From CAZART01 sp964487555 (lineage in GTDB: Bacteria; Bacteroidota; Rhodothermia; Rhodothermales; VXPQ01), in contig CAZART010000062.1 in NCBI GenBank assembly GCA_964487555.1, forward strand, positions 1-31,031: DNA of 31,031 nt, written 5' to 3'. Shown here piece by piece: positions 1-7,145 of the stretch; positions within the stretch are counted from its first letter, which is position 1; every line of letters starts with the position of its first letter. The position numbers and the translations under genes are program-made. Below the pieces are notes generated by a model. That model searched no databases and was not told the origin of the DNA. It saw only the letters and a program-made list of their open reading frames with translations.

Positions 1-101
1 AGCAAATCTCAGAGCGTGCACAGGCATCAGGATAGAGGTTGAGGGGTTGGCCCTCAGAGCCCGCCGAGATGCCAATGCGACACTCGCCGTTTCTTTTCCC
101 G

Positions 102-130
102 CTGTCACGCTTTCGAGCGAAAGCTATACT
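102..130 (+). promoter_or_regulatory. Candidate promoter with a dyad between -35 and -10, upstream of ilvB
   Basis: A TATACT hexamer at 125-130 resembles a -10 box. Seventeen bases upstream, CTGTCA at 102-107 matches four of six positions of the TTGACA -35 consensus. The spacer is largely a perfect inverted repeat, GCTTTCG-AG-CGAAAGC at 109-124, a plausible operator. The ten bases CGCTTTCGAG at 108-117 recur at 151-160, just downstream of where transcription would start. A second small hairpin (TGAGGG/CCCTCA, 40-56) lies farther upstream and may belong to the preceding gene. No other gene is recognisable in 1-286. The promoter call is inference from consensus matching only. Confidence 0.35.
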
Positions 131-286
131 CGACCCGGTCGTCGGCGTCGCGCTTTCGAGAGCCGCGCTAAGAAGGCCTGAAATCGCAACCTTATATCCC
201 CAGACGAAAAGTCGCCTCGACCACACCCTATGAAATCCGAGCAGAACTCCGCAACCAAAGCCATGCCTGAGACGAGAGGAGACGGT

Positions 287-2029
287 ATGCCTGAAGCCCA
301 GCCCACCGTGGAAGCGACGCACCGCATGAGCGGTGCCGAAATATTCCTCCGGTGTCTCGATGCCGAGGGCGTTGACGTCGTATTCGGCCATCCCGGAGGC
401 GCCGTCATCAAGGTGTACGACGAGATGGCGCGCATCAAGCCGAAGTTCCAACACGTCCTCGTTCGTCATGAGCAGGGCGGCGCCCACGCCGCCGAAGGAT
501 ATGCGAAGGCGACGGGAAAGGTCGGGACCGTACTGGTCACCAGCGGACCCGGCGCAACGAATACCGTCACGGGCATTGCCGATGCCTATATGGATTCCGT
601 GCCGATTGTGGTCTTCACCGGGCAGGTACCGACCCCGCTCATCGGAAACGATGCCTTTCAGGAATGCGACACGATAGGCGTGACGCGCAGCATTACGAAG
701 CACAGCTTTTTGGTGCGCGACGTAAAGGATCTCGCCAAGACCGTCAAGCAAGCCTACTACATCGCCCGAACCGGCCGCCCGGGTCCGGTGGTGGTCGACC
801 TCCCTAAAGACGTTCTTCTCGCCGAAACGGAGTTCGAATATCCGCAGGAAGTCAATCTCCGTGGCTATAAGATCCCCGTGGCCGGAGACGACCGGGCTAT
901 CCGCAAAGCGGCCGACATGATTGCCGCCGCCGAAAAACCGCTGCTCTACGTCGGAGGCGGCGCTATCAACGCGAACGCCGCCGGATTCGTAACCGAGCTC
1001 GCCCGAAAAGGACAAATTCCCGTCACCACGACCCTGCATGGCCTCGGGGCGTTCCCGGAGAATGATCCGCTTGCCCTTGGCATGTTGGGTATGCACGGTA
1101 CCTGGTGCGCCAATATGGCCGTACAAAACGCCGACCTGATTATTGCCGTAGGCGCGCGTTTCGACGATCGGGTAACGGGCAAACTCGATTCGTGGGCTCC
1201 CCACGCCAAGATCGTCCATATCGATATCGATCCGTCGTGTATCTCGAAGAACGTCTACGTCGACTGTCCAATCGTCGGCGACGTCCGGAATGTGCTCGAG
1301 CGCCTCGTGCCTCTGGTGGAGGAGGTGAGTACGAACGACTGGCTCCGGAAGATTGAAGCCTGGCGCATGGAATGTCCCCTGGAATTCGACAAGAGCGATA
1401 GCAAGCTGCGCGCACAATTCGTCATCCAGAAGTTGCGGGAGAAGACGCAAGGGGAGGCCGTGGTCGTCACGGACGTCGGGCAGCACCAGATGTGGTCGGC
1501 CCAATACTTCCAGTTCCTACACCCTCGATCCCATATCACCTCAGGCGGCCTGGGTACGATGGGTTTCTGCCTGCCCGCCGCCATGGGAGCCGCCTTCGGC
1601 CTGAGAGGCACCGGAAAAACAGTGGTGTCCGTCAGTGGCGATGGCGGCTTTGTCATGAATGCCCAGGAGCTGAGCGTTTGCGCTGCGCACAAGCTGCCGA
1701 TCAAGGTGGTGGTCATCAACAACAACTTTCTGGGGATGGTCAGGCAGTGGCAGGAGCTCTTCCACGAGAACCGTTTCAGCCATACGGACCTGAAGGACAC
1801 AAATCCCGATTTCGTGAAGCTGGCAGAGGCGCATCACTGCGTCGGTCTGCGCGCCAGTGCTCCGGAGGACGTCGACGGCGTGCTCGAGGAGGCCTGGAAA
1901 ATCAATGACGGCCCCGTCCTGATGGAATTCCAGGTCATCAAGGAAGAGATGGTTTTTCCCATGGTGCCGGCCGGGGCCTCGACCGACGAAATGATCACCA
2001 AGCGCCTCACGCCAAACGCCTTCGTTTAA
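287..2029 (+). CDS. ilvB: Acetolactate synthase (AHAS), large catalytic subunit
   Basis: This cytoplasmic thiamine-diphosphate enzyme condenses two pyruvates to acetolactate, or pyruvate with 2-oxobutyrate to acetohydroxybutyrate, the first common step to valine, leucine and isoleucine. From the chosen start the protein has 580 residues, normal for the family. The ThDP-activating glutamate is E62 in RHEQGGAHAAEGYA. The cofactor-binding motif runs from GDG (451-453) to NNN (478-480). The usual GYPGG near the N-terminus reads GHPGG here. The ATG at 287 is preferred because AGGAG (277-281) sits five bases before it and the family domain begins near residue 14. An in-frame ATG at 230 would add 19 residues and has no clear ribosome binding site. 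It is the first gene of the branched-chain block and is followed by its regulatory subunit, so both probably share a transcript. Confidence 0.97.
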   Translation: MPEAQPTVEATHRMSGAEIFLRCLDAEGVDVVFGHPGGAVIKVYDEMARIKPKFQHVLVRHEQGGAHAAEGYAKATGKVGTVLVTSGPGATNTVTGIADAYMDSVPIVVFTGQVPTPLIGNDAFQECDTIGVTRSITKHSFLVRDVKDLAKTVKQAYYIARTGRPGPVVVDLPKDVLLAETEFEYPQEVNLRGYKIPVAGDDRAIRKAADMIAAAEKPLLYVGGGAINANAAGFVTELARKGQIPVTTTLHGLGAFPENDPLALGMLGMHGTWCANMAVQNADLIIAVGARFDDRVTGKLDSWAPHAKIVHIDIDPSCISKNVYVDCPIVGDVRNVLERLVPLVEEVSTNDWLRKIEAWRMECPLEFDKSDSKLRAQFVIQKLREKTQGEAVVVTDVGQHQMWSAQYFQFLHPRSHITSGGLGTMGFCLPAAMGAAFGLRGTGKTVVSVSGDGGFVMNAQELSVCAAHKLPIKVVVINNNFLGMVRQWQELFHENRFSHTDLKDTNPDFVKLAEAHHCVGLRASAPEDVDGVLEEAWKINDGPVLMEFQVIKEEMVFPMVPAGASTDEMITKRLTPNAFV

Positions 2030-2051
2030 CGCGATTCAAAGGGAGAATTGA

Positions 2052-2079
2052 AGGCGAGATCCCGCCTCCCATCTCGCCT
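2052..2079 (+). promoter_or_regulatory. Perfect 9-bp hairpin between ilvB and ilvN
   Basis: AGGCGAGAT (2052-2060) and ATCTCGCCT (2071-2079) are exact reverse complements around a ten-base, C-rich loop. No U-tract follows, so it is not a typical intrinsic terminator. It could stabilise the ilvB message or tune the ratio of large to small subunit, but this is inference. Confidence 0.4.
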
Positions 2080-2111
2080 CAAAACCGGCTAAACAGCAGG
2101 GAATAGAATAA

Positions 2112-2690
2112 ATGGCAACTACCGTTACACTCACTCCGCAGCAGATCATCCGAAAAAAGGCTCAGGGTGAGCCGATCTATCCGGATGAAGCCAAGCACGA
2201 GCATCGGCACATCATTGCCGTGCTCGCCGAGAATTCCATTGGTGCGCTGAACCGTGTGATCAATCTATTTTCAGCGCGCGGATTCAACCTGGAAAGTGTC
2301 GCCGTTGGGGAAACCGACGATTCTTCCCTCTCGCGAATGACCATCGTCACGACCGGCGACGACCGCATCATCGCGCAGGTCAACCGTCAGCTCGAACGGT
2401 TGGTCGACGTGCTGGAGGTCGAAGATCTGACCGAACATGCGAACGTCGAACGCGAGCTCTGCCTTCTGAAGGTAGAGTACACGTCCGACAATCGATCCGA
2501 GTTGATGGACACGCTCGAAATCTTCCGAGGAAAAGTTGTCGACGTCACGACGGAAACGATGACATTCGAACTCACCGGTCCGACCAAGAAAATAAACGCC
2601 TTTATCGGAATGATGCGCGGGCACGGAATCGTCGAGATCGCCCGTAGCGGTCGAGTGGCCATGCGACGCTCACTGCAGTTCGGCGACTAG
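2112..2690 (+). CDS. ilvN: Acetolactate synthase, small regulatory subunit
   Basis: This is the regulatory partner of IlvB, which in characterised enzymes raises catalytic activity and binds valine for feedback inhibition. The 192-residue protein has an N-terminal ACT domain at about residues 33-108, including NSIGALNRVINLFSARGFN and the LSRMTIV strand. A C-terminal AHAS small-subunit domain follows at about 110-185. It is some 25-30 residues longer than the typical IlvH/IlvN because of an N-terminal extension before the ACT domain. AGGGA at 2098-2102, nine bases before the ATG, is a reasonable ribosome binding site. It lies 82 bp after ilvB and before ilvC, the classical ilvBNC order. Whether the extension changes valine sensitivity cannot be told from sequence. 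Confidence 0.95.
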   Translation: MATTVTLTPQQIIRKKAQGEPIYPDEAKHEHRHIIAVLAENSIGALNRVINLFSARGFNLESVAVGETDDSSLSRMTIVTTGDDRIIAQVNRQLERLVDVLEVEDLTEHANVERELCLLKVEYTSDNRSELMDTLEIFRGKVVDVTTETMTFELTGPTKKINAFIGMMRGHGIVEIARSGRVAMRRSLQFGD

Positions 2691-2749
2691 CCGATAAGCA
2701 CGGAATCAATTTTGCACACGTAACACAATGATTTGACTGGAGATAGGCG

Positions 2750-2851
2750 ATGGAATATTGGAGATCGTGGCTCAAATTCGATGTCCGCCTCCAATGGCCG
2801 GTCTCACGTCCCCAGTCCAAACGAAGTCTAGGACAAGGAATATGGCGATAA
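2750..2851 (+). CDS. Possible 33-codon small ORF overlapping the ilvC start
   Basis: An ATG at 2750 follows GGAG at 2738-2741 by eight bases. It opens a 33-codon frame beginning MEYWRSWLKF and ending in TAA at 2849-2851, ten bases inside ilvC and in a different frame. It has four tryptophans and few branched-chain residues (three Leu, two Val, one Ile), so it does not look like a classical ilv leader peptide. It could couple ribosomes onto ilvC, or it may be chance. No homology was recognised. Confidence 0.15.
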   Translation: MEYWRSWLKFDVRLQWPVSRPQSKRSLGQGIWR

Positions 2852-3876
2852 AAGTTCACTACGAAGCCGACCTCGATATCATCCGCAACATGCGCGTCGC
2901 CGTGATCGGCTATGGCAGCCAGGGGCACGCCCACGCCCTTAATCTCCATGACAGCGGCGTGGACGTCGTCGTCGGTCTGCGGGAGGGCTCGTCCTCGAAG
3001 GCCGAGGCCGAAGCGAAGGGGTTGGTGGTCAAAACCATTGAGGACGCGACGCAGTGGGGCGAGGTCATCGTGGTCCTGGTGCCGGATCAGCACCAGAAGC
3101 GCGTCTACGAGGAGCATATGAAGGAATTCATGAAGCCCGGCAAGGCGCTGGCCTTCGGTCATGGCTTCAATATTCATTACGAGCAGATCGTACCGCCGGA
3201 AGGCGTCGACGTATTCATGGTCGCACCGAAGTCGCCCGGCCACCTCGTCCGCCGCGTGTACGAGGAAGGCAAGGGGGTACCGTGCCTGGTCGCTATTGCC
3301 CAGGACGCTTCGGGAACCACGCTCGATCTCGCACTAAGCTATGCTAAAGCCATCGGCGGCATCCGTGCGGGTGTCATCGAGACCACGTTCAAGGACGAAA
3401 CGGAGACCGATCTCTTCGGCGAGCAGGCCGTGCTGTGCGGCGGCGCCGAGGCCCTGATCAAGGCCGGATTCGAAACGCTGACAGAGGCGGGATATCCGCC
3501 CGAGCTGGCGTATTTCGAGTGCCTGCACGAGCTCAAGCTTATCGTCGACCTCATCTACGAGGGGGGCCTCGAGTACATGAACTACTCGATCAGCGATACG
3601 GCCGAGTACGGAAACTACACGCGTGGACCCCGCCTCATCGATGATTCCACGAAAGCCCGCATGCGGGATATTCTCAAGGAAGTGCAGTCCGGTCAGTTCG
3701 CACACGAGTGGATCGAGGAGTGCGAGCAGGGCGGTAACGGACTGCTGGAGCTCCGCCGTCAGTCGAAGGAACATCCGATCGAGAAGATCGGCAAGAAGCT
3801 GCGAAGCATGATGAGCTGGATTCGCTCCAGCGCGCCCGCGCGCAGCGAGCAGGAAGCCGCCGCCGCGGAGGTATAA
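2842..3876 (+). CDS. ilvC: Ketol-acid reductoisomerase (class I)
   Basis: The enzyme isomerises and reduces acetolactate or acetohydroxybutyrate to the dihydroxy acids of valine/leucine and isoleucine synthesis, using Mg2+ and NAD(P)H. The 344-residue protein has the short class I length. The Rossmann motif GYGSQGHAHALNL is at about 23-35. The cofactor loop after the second strand reads GLREGSSSK, and R47, S50 and S52 fit the phosphate-binding pattern of NADPH-dependent enzymes. The C-terminal knotted domain has the metal-binding DLFGEQAVLCGG and ECLHELKLIVDLIYEGG segments. The frame is open upstream to a TTG at 2758, but ATG 2842 is preferred because MAIKVHYEADLD is the usual family N-terminus and AAGGA lies just before it. 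It follows ilvN after 151 bp. Confidence 0.96.
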   Translation: MAIKVHYEADLDIIRNMRVAVIGYGSQGHAHALNLHDSGVDVVVGLREGSSSKAEAEAKGLVVKTIEDATQWGEVIVVLVPDQHQKRVYEEHMKEFMKPGKALAFGHGFNIHYEQIVPPEGVDVFMVAPKSPGHLVRRVYEEGKGVPCLVAIAQDASGTTLDLALSYAKAIGGIRAGVIETTFKDETETDLFGEQAVLCGGAEALIKAGFETLTEAGYPPELAYFECLHELKLIVDLIYEGGLEYMNYSISDTAEYGNYTRGPRLIDDSTKARMRDILKEVQSGQFAHEWIEECEQGGNGLLELRRQSKEHPIEKIGKKLRSMMSWIRSSAPARSEQEAAAAEV

Positions 3877-3964
3877 GCGACCGGCTCGACACAAACTATC
3901 GCAATACGCCAGAATACACACAGTACGCGGTACAAGGCAGCCACTGCCTGACCGACAGAAATAT

Positions 3965-5059
3965 TTGACCAAGCCGAAAACATACAGAATTGCCTGGCTG
4001 CCCGGAGACGGCATTGGGCGGGACGTGACCCAAGAAGCCCTGCGCGTCCTTCGATCGGCGGGCGATGCATTCGGATTCTCGGTCACCATAGATGAGCATG
4101 CGGCCGGCGGGGCGGCGATTGACGCGTACGGTTCGCCGCTACCCGACGAGACGCTCGCGGCCGCCCTTGCATCGGACGCCGTTCTACTCGGCGCCGTCGG
4201 GGGCCCGAAATGGGATAACCTCGACGGCAGCCTGCGTCCGGAGGCCGGGCTGCTTCGCCTTCGCAAGGAACTCGGCGTCTTCGCCAACCTCAGACCCGTC
4301 GTCGTCTCCGAAGCGCTGGCCGGGGGCTCGCCGCTTCGCAAAGAGATCGTCGCGGGCACCGACCTGCTGATCGTCCGCGAATTGACCGGGGGCATCTACT
4401 TCGGGCAGCCGCGAGGACGCAACGCCGTCGAGGCCTACAACACCATGCGGTACTCGGCCGATGAGATCGAGCGCATCGCACGCGTCGCTTTCGAGTGGGC
4501 GGGCCGGCGGAGCGGTCGGGTCACCTCCGTCGACAAGGCCAACGTTCTCGACGTGTCGCGCCTGTGGCGAGAGGTTGTTAGTCGGGTGCACAACGAAGAA
4601 TATCCGGACCTCTCGCTCGAACATTTATATGTCGACAATGCGGCTATGCAGCTCGTACGCCGGCCTTCGGAGTTCGATGTCCTCGTTACGGGGAATCTGT
4701 TCGGCGACATCCTGTCGGACCTGGCTGCTACGCTGCCTGGATCGCTGGGCCTGCTGCCCTCCGCCAGTATCGGAGGCACCGTAGGAATCTTCGAACCGGT
4801 ACACGGCAGCGCACCCGACATTGCGGGGCAAGACAAGGCGAATCCGATCGCCGCGATCCTCAGCGTCGCCATGATGCTCGATTATCTCGAGGAAAATGAA
4901 TCCGCCGCGGCCGTGAGGCGCAGCGTAGACGTCGTTCTCGGCGAAGGGATGCGAACGGCAGATATTTGGGAGGAGGGACACCGCAGGTCATCGACCTCTG
5001 AGTTCGGTTCGCGTATCGCGAAGTTATTAAGCCGGACGGTCTCCGAAGTGCTTTCCTAG
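3965..5059 (+). CDS. leuB: 3-isopropylmalate dehydrogenase
   Basis: LeuB oxidatively decarboxylates 3-isopropylmalate to 2-oxoisocaproate with NAD+, the last committed step of leucine synthesis. The 364-residue protein shows WLPGDGIGRDV at the N-terminus, AVGGPKWDNL, the substrate-binding RLRKELGVFANLRP, VRELTGGIYFGQPRG, the catalytic KAN motif in SVDKANVLDVSRLWR, the Mg2+-binding DVLVTGNLFGDILSDLAA, and the NAD+-binding EPVHGSAPDIAGQ. The start is TTG: no in-frame ATG exists nearby, and the domain begins within ten codons of this TTG. No Shine-Dalgarno is visible. A six-base hairpin (AGGCAG/CTGCCT, 3935-3949) lies shortly before the start. The 88 bp after ilvC and 177 bp before leuA fit an operon with loose spacing. 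It may also act on methylmalate from the CimA route. Confidence 0.95.
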   Translation: MTKPKTYRIAWLPGDGIGRDVTQEALRVLRSAGDAFGFSVTIDEHAAGGAAIDAYGSPLPDETLAAALASDAVLLGAVGGPKWDNLDGSLRPEAGLLRLRKELGVFANLRPVVVSEALAGGSPLRKEIVAGTDLLIVRELTGGIYFGQPRGRNAVEAYNTMRYSADEIERIARVAFEWAGRRSGRVTSVDKANVLDVSRLWREVVSRVHNEEYPDLSLEHLYVDNAAMQLVRRPSEFDVLVTGNLFGDILSDLAATLPGSLGLLPSASIGGTVGIFEPVHGSAPDIAGQDKANPIAAILSVAMMLDYLEENESAAAVRRSVDVVLGEGMRTADIWEEGHRRSSTSEFGSRIAKLLSRTVSEVLS

Positions 5060-5236
5060 GCAAATTATACGCAGCATGGTGATGGATCGAAATACATACG
5101 GAAGCCAGTCGTTTCGACTTATGAGGCACCCGGCTACAACATGGGCACGGCGACTCTGCGTTGCCGAACAATCCGGGTGCACGTCAAGAGCCCAGCAATG
5201 AAGCTCTGAAACCACTTGTCGAACGAAGCAGACCAC

Positions 5237-6847
5237 ATGCAAAACCACGTAATCATATTCGATACCACGCTGCGTGACGGCGAACAGGCGCCGGGCGCAT
5301 CCATGACGATGCCGGAGAAAGTCCGCATCGCTCAGCAGCTGGCCAAACTGAAAGTCGACGTGATTGAGGCCGGATTCCCGATCTCATCACCCGGCCAGTT
5401 CGAAGCCGTCGCGCGTGTCGTCCTGGATGTCCACGGCCCGGTCATCTGCGCGCTTGCGCGCGCGCTGGAAGGCGACGTCCACTCGGCGGGTGAGGCGCTG
5501 CGGGGCGGGACCAACACACGCATCCATACGTTCATTGCAACGAGCGATATCCACATCGACGCTAAATTCGGTGAGAAAAAGTTCGGGAAGACCCTCGCCG
5601 ATAAGCGGCAGACGATCGTCCGGATGGCGCGCGAAGCCGTGGAGCTCGCGCGTAGCTACACGGACGACATCGAGTTTAGCGCCGAAGACGCTGGACGGAC
5701 CGACCTCGGCTACCTGTGTGAAGTCGTTGAAGCGGCCGTAGAGGCCGGCGCAACGACCATTAACATACCGGATACGACGGGGTATTGTACGCCGTCGGAA
5801 TACCGGGCGATGTTTGAAGAAGTCCGCTCGCGCCTCGCGCATCCCGAGAAGATCATTCTTTCCGCGCACTGCCACGACGACCTGGGACTCGCCGTGGCCA
5901 ACTCCATCGCGGCCGTCCGCGCCGGCGCCCGGCAGATCGAGTGCACGATCAACGGGATAGGCGAGCGTGCAGGCAACGCCGCCCTCGAAGAGGTCGTCAT
6001 GGCACTTCGCGTGCGGGCCAATCAATTCGGCGTAGACACGGATATCGAGGCCCGGTATCTGACCGAAACCAGCCGGATGGTGTCGGTGGCCACGGGATTT
6101 CCCGTCCCGCCCAACAAGGCGATCGTCGGGCGCAACGCCTTCGCGCATGAGGCCGGCATTCATCAGCATGGCGTGCTGAAGCGCCGCGACACCTACGAAA
6201 TCATGCAGGCGGCGGACGTCGGCCAGACGGCCGAGCAGATACGCCTGGGCCGTCATTCCGGCCGGCATGGATTCCTGAGCCGGCTAGAGCGTCTCGGCCT
6301 TCACGTTGAGGAAGAGCGGAAGGACACGCTTTACCAGCTATTCGTGCAGCTGGCTGACCGCAAAAAGGAAATATTCGACGAGGACCTCGTCCATTTAGTC
6401 AAAGGAAGTGAGGAGCACAAGATGAACCCGCATTACCGCCTGGACGGCATGACCGTAACCGTCGGCACCGGAAAGAAGCCGGAGGCCGAAGTCGCCCTTT
6501 TTCACACGCGTACGGGTGAGCTTCGCCGCGAGCGCGGAACGGGCGACGGGCCCGTAGATGCCATCTACCGCGCGATCAATCATGCCGTAGGCAGTGCGCA
6601 CGATCTCGAGAGTTACTCGATACGCTCTGTTTCGGAAGGCGCCGACGCCATCGGCGAAGTGACGGTTCTCGTGGGTCAGGGCGGCGCCTTCTTTAAAGGC
6701 ACGGCCCGGCATACCGACGTGATCCAGGCCTCCGCCGATGCCTACATCAATGCGCTGAATCACCTGGAGGCCTATCGCTCCGAGGAAGAAAACATGGCCT
6801 TCGTAGGCAATGGGATTATGCGTTCCTTCCAGGGAGGTATTGCGTGA
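5237..6847 (+). CDS. leuA: 2-isopropylmalate synthase
   Basis: LeuA condenses 2-oxoisovalerate with acetyl-CoA to 2-isopropylmalate, the entry step to leucine. The 536-residue protein has the DRE-TIM barrel with FDTTLRDGEQAPGASM at residues 8-23 (R13 and D14 in the active site), the metal-binding H211-C-H213 in SAHCHDDLGLAVANS, and NGIGERAGNAALEEV. The C-terminal LeuA dimer/regulatory domain from about residue 385 typically binds leucine for feedback inhibition. The first ATG of the conserved region is 5237; a TTG at 5216 would add seven residues. Neither has a strong ribosome binding site. The last four codons and stop lie inside a 55-bp stretch that is repeated exactly on the other side of the gap at 6891-6990. 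The gene nevertheless appears complete. Confidence 0.95.
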   Translation: MQNHVIIFDTTLRDGEQAPGASMTMPEKVRIAQQLAKLKVDVIEAGFPISSPGQFEAVARVVLDVHGPVICALARALEGDVHSAGEALRGGTNTRIHTFIATSDIHIDAKFGEKKFGKTLADKRQTIVRMAREAVELARSYTDDIEFSAEDAGRTDLGYLCEVVEAAVEAGATTINIPDTTGYCTPSEYRAMFEEVRSRLAHPEKIILSAHCHDDLGLAVANSIAAVRAGARQIECTINGIGERAGNAALEEVVMALRVRANQFGVDTDIEARYLTETSRMVSVATGFPVPPNKAIVGRNAFAHEAGIHQHGVLKRRDTYEIMQAADVGQTAEQIRLGRHSGRHGFLSRLERLGLHVEEERKDTLYQLFVQLADRKKEIFDEDLVHLVKGSEEHKMNPHYRLDGMTVTVGTGKKPEAEVALFHTRTGELRRERGTGDGPVDAIYRAINHAVGSAHDLESYSIRSVSEGADAIGEVTVLVGQGGAFFKGTARHTDVIQASADAYINALNHLEAYRSEEENMAFVGNGIMRSFQGGIA

Positions 6848-6890
6848 GTATTGGGTTCGAGAATCGCGGATCGAGAATCGAAGATCGCGG
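6836..6890 (+). repeat. 55-bp exact duplicate, left copy flanking the gap
   Basis: The 55 bases at 6836-6890 are identical to 6991-7045 and end exactly at the first N. The copy includes the last codons and stop of leuA, so the right copy repeats the end of leuA as well. Exact duplication up to both gap edges is what two contigs with an unmerged overlap look like. Confidence 0.9.
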
Positions 6891-6990
6891 NNNNNNNNNN
6901 NNNNNNNNNNNNNNNNNNNNNNNNNNNNNNNNNNNNNNNNNNNNNNNNNNNNNNNNNNNNNNNNNNNNNNNNNNNNNNNNNNNNNNNNNN
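6891..6990. other. Assembly gap of 100 N
   Basis: This is exactly 100 unknown bases, the usual placeholder for a gap of unknown size. The identical 55-bp flanks suggest that the true gap is negative, so that leuA and leuC are in reality separated by about 143 bp instead of 298. Reading frames that cross this run are meaningless. Confidence 0.98.
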
Positions 6991-7045
6991 GGTATTGCGT
7001 GAGTATTGGGTTCGAGAATCGCGGATCGAGAATCGAAGATCGCGG
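6991..7045 (+). repeat. 55-bp exact duplicate, right copy flanking the gap
   Basis: This is the second copy of 6836-6890, starting at the first base after the N run. It then continues into unique sequence leading to leuC. It is probably the same genomic 55-mer sequenced once and represented twice. Confidence 0.9.
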
Positions 7046-7085
7046 ATCGCCTGTACGAGCGTGCGATGCTCGATCCTCGATCTTC
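7035..7085 (+). repeat. Long imperfect inverted repeat between leuA and leuC
   Basis: GAAGATCGCGGATCG (7035-7049) pairs with CGATCCTCGATCTTC (7071-7085) at 14 of 15 positions around a 21-base loop. Within the loop region a smaller stem, CGAGC (7056-7060) with GCTCG (7068-7072), could compete with it. The sequence is built from repeated GATCG-like words. No U-tract follows. It may be a dispersed palindromic repeat or an mRNA-processing or stabilising hairpin within the leu transcript. Confidence 0.5.
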
Positions 7086-7145
7086 CGAACTTCCGATCCT
7101 CCCCGAACGGAGCATCGACGTACAATTGATTAGAGTCGCCATAAA

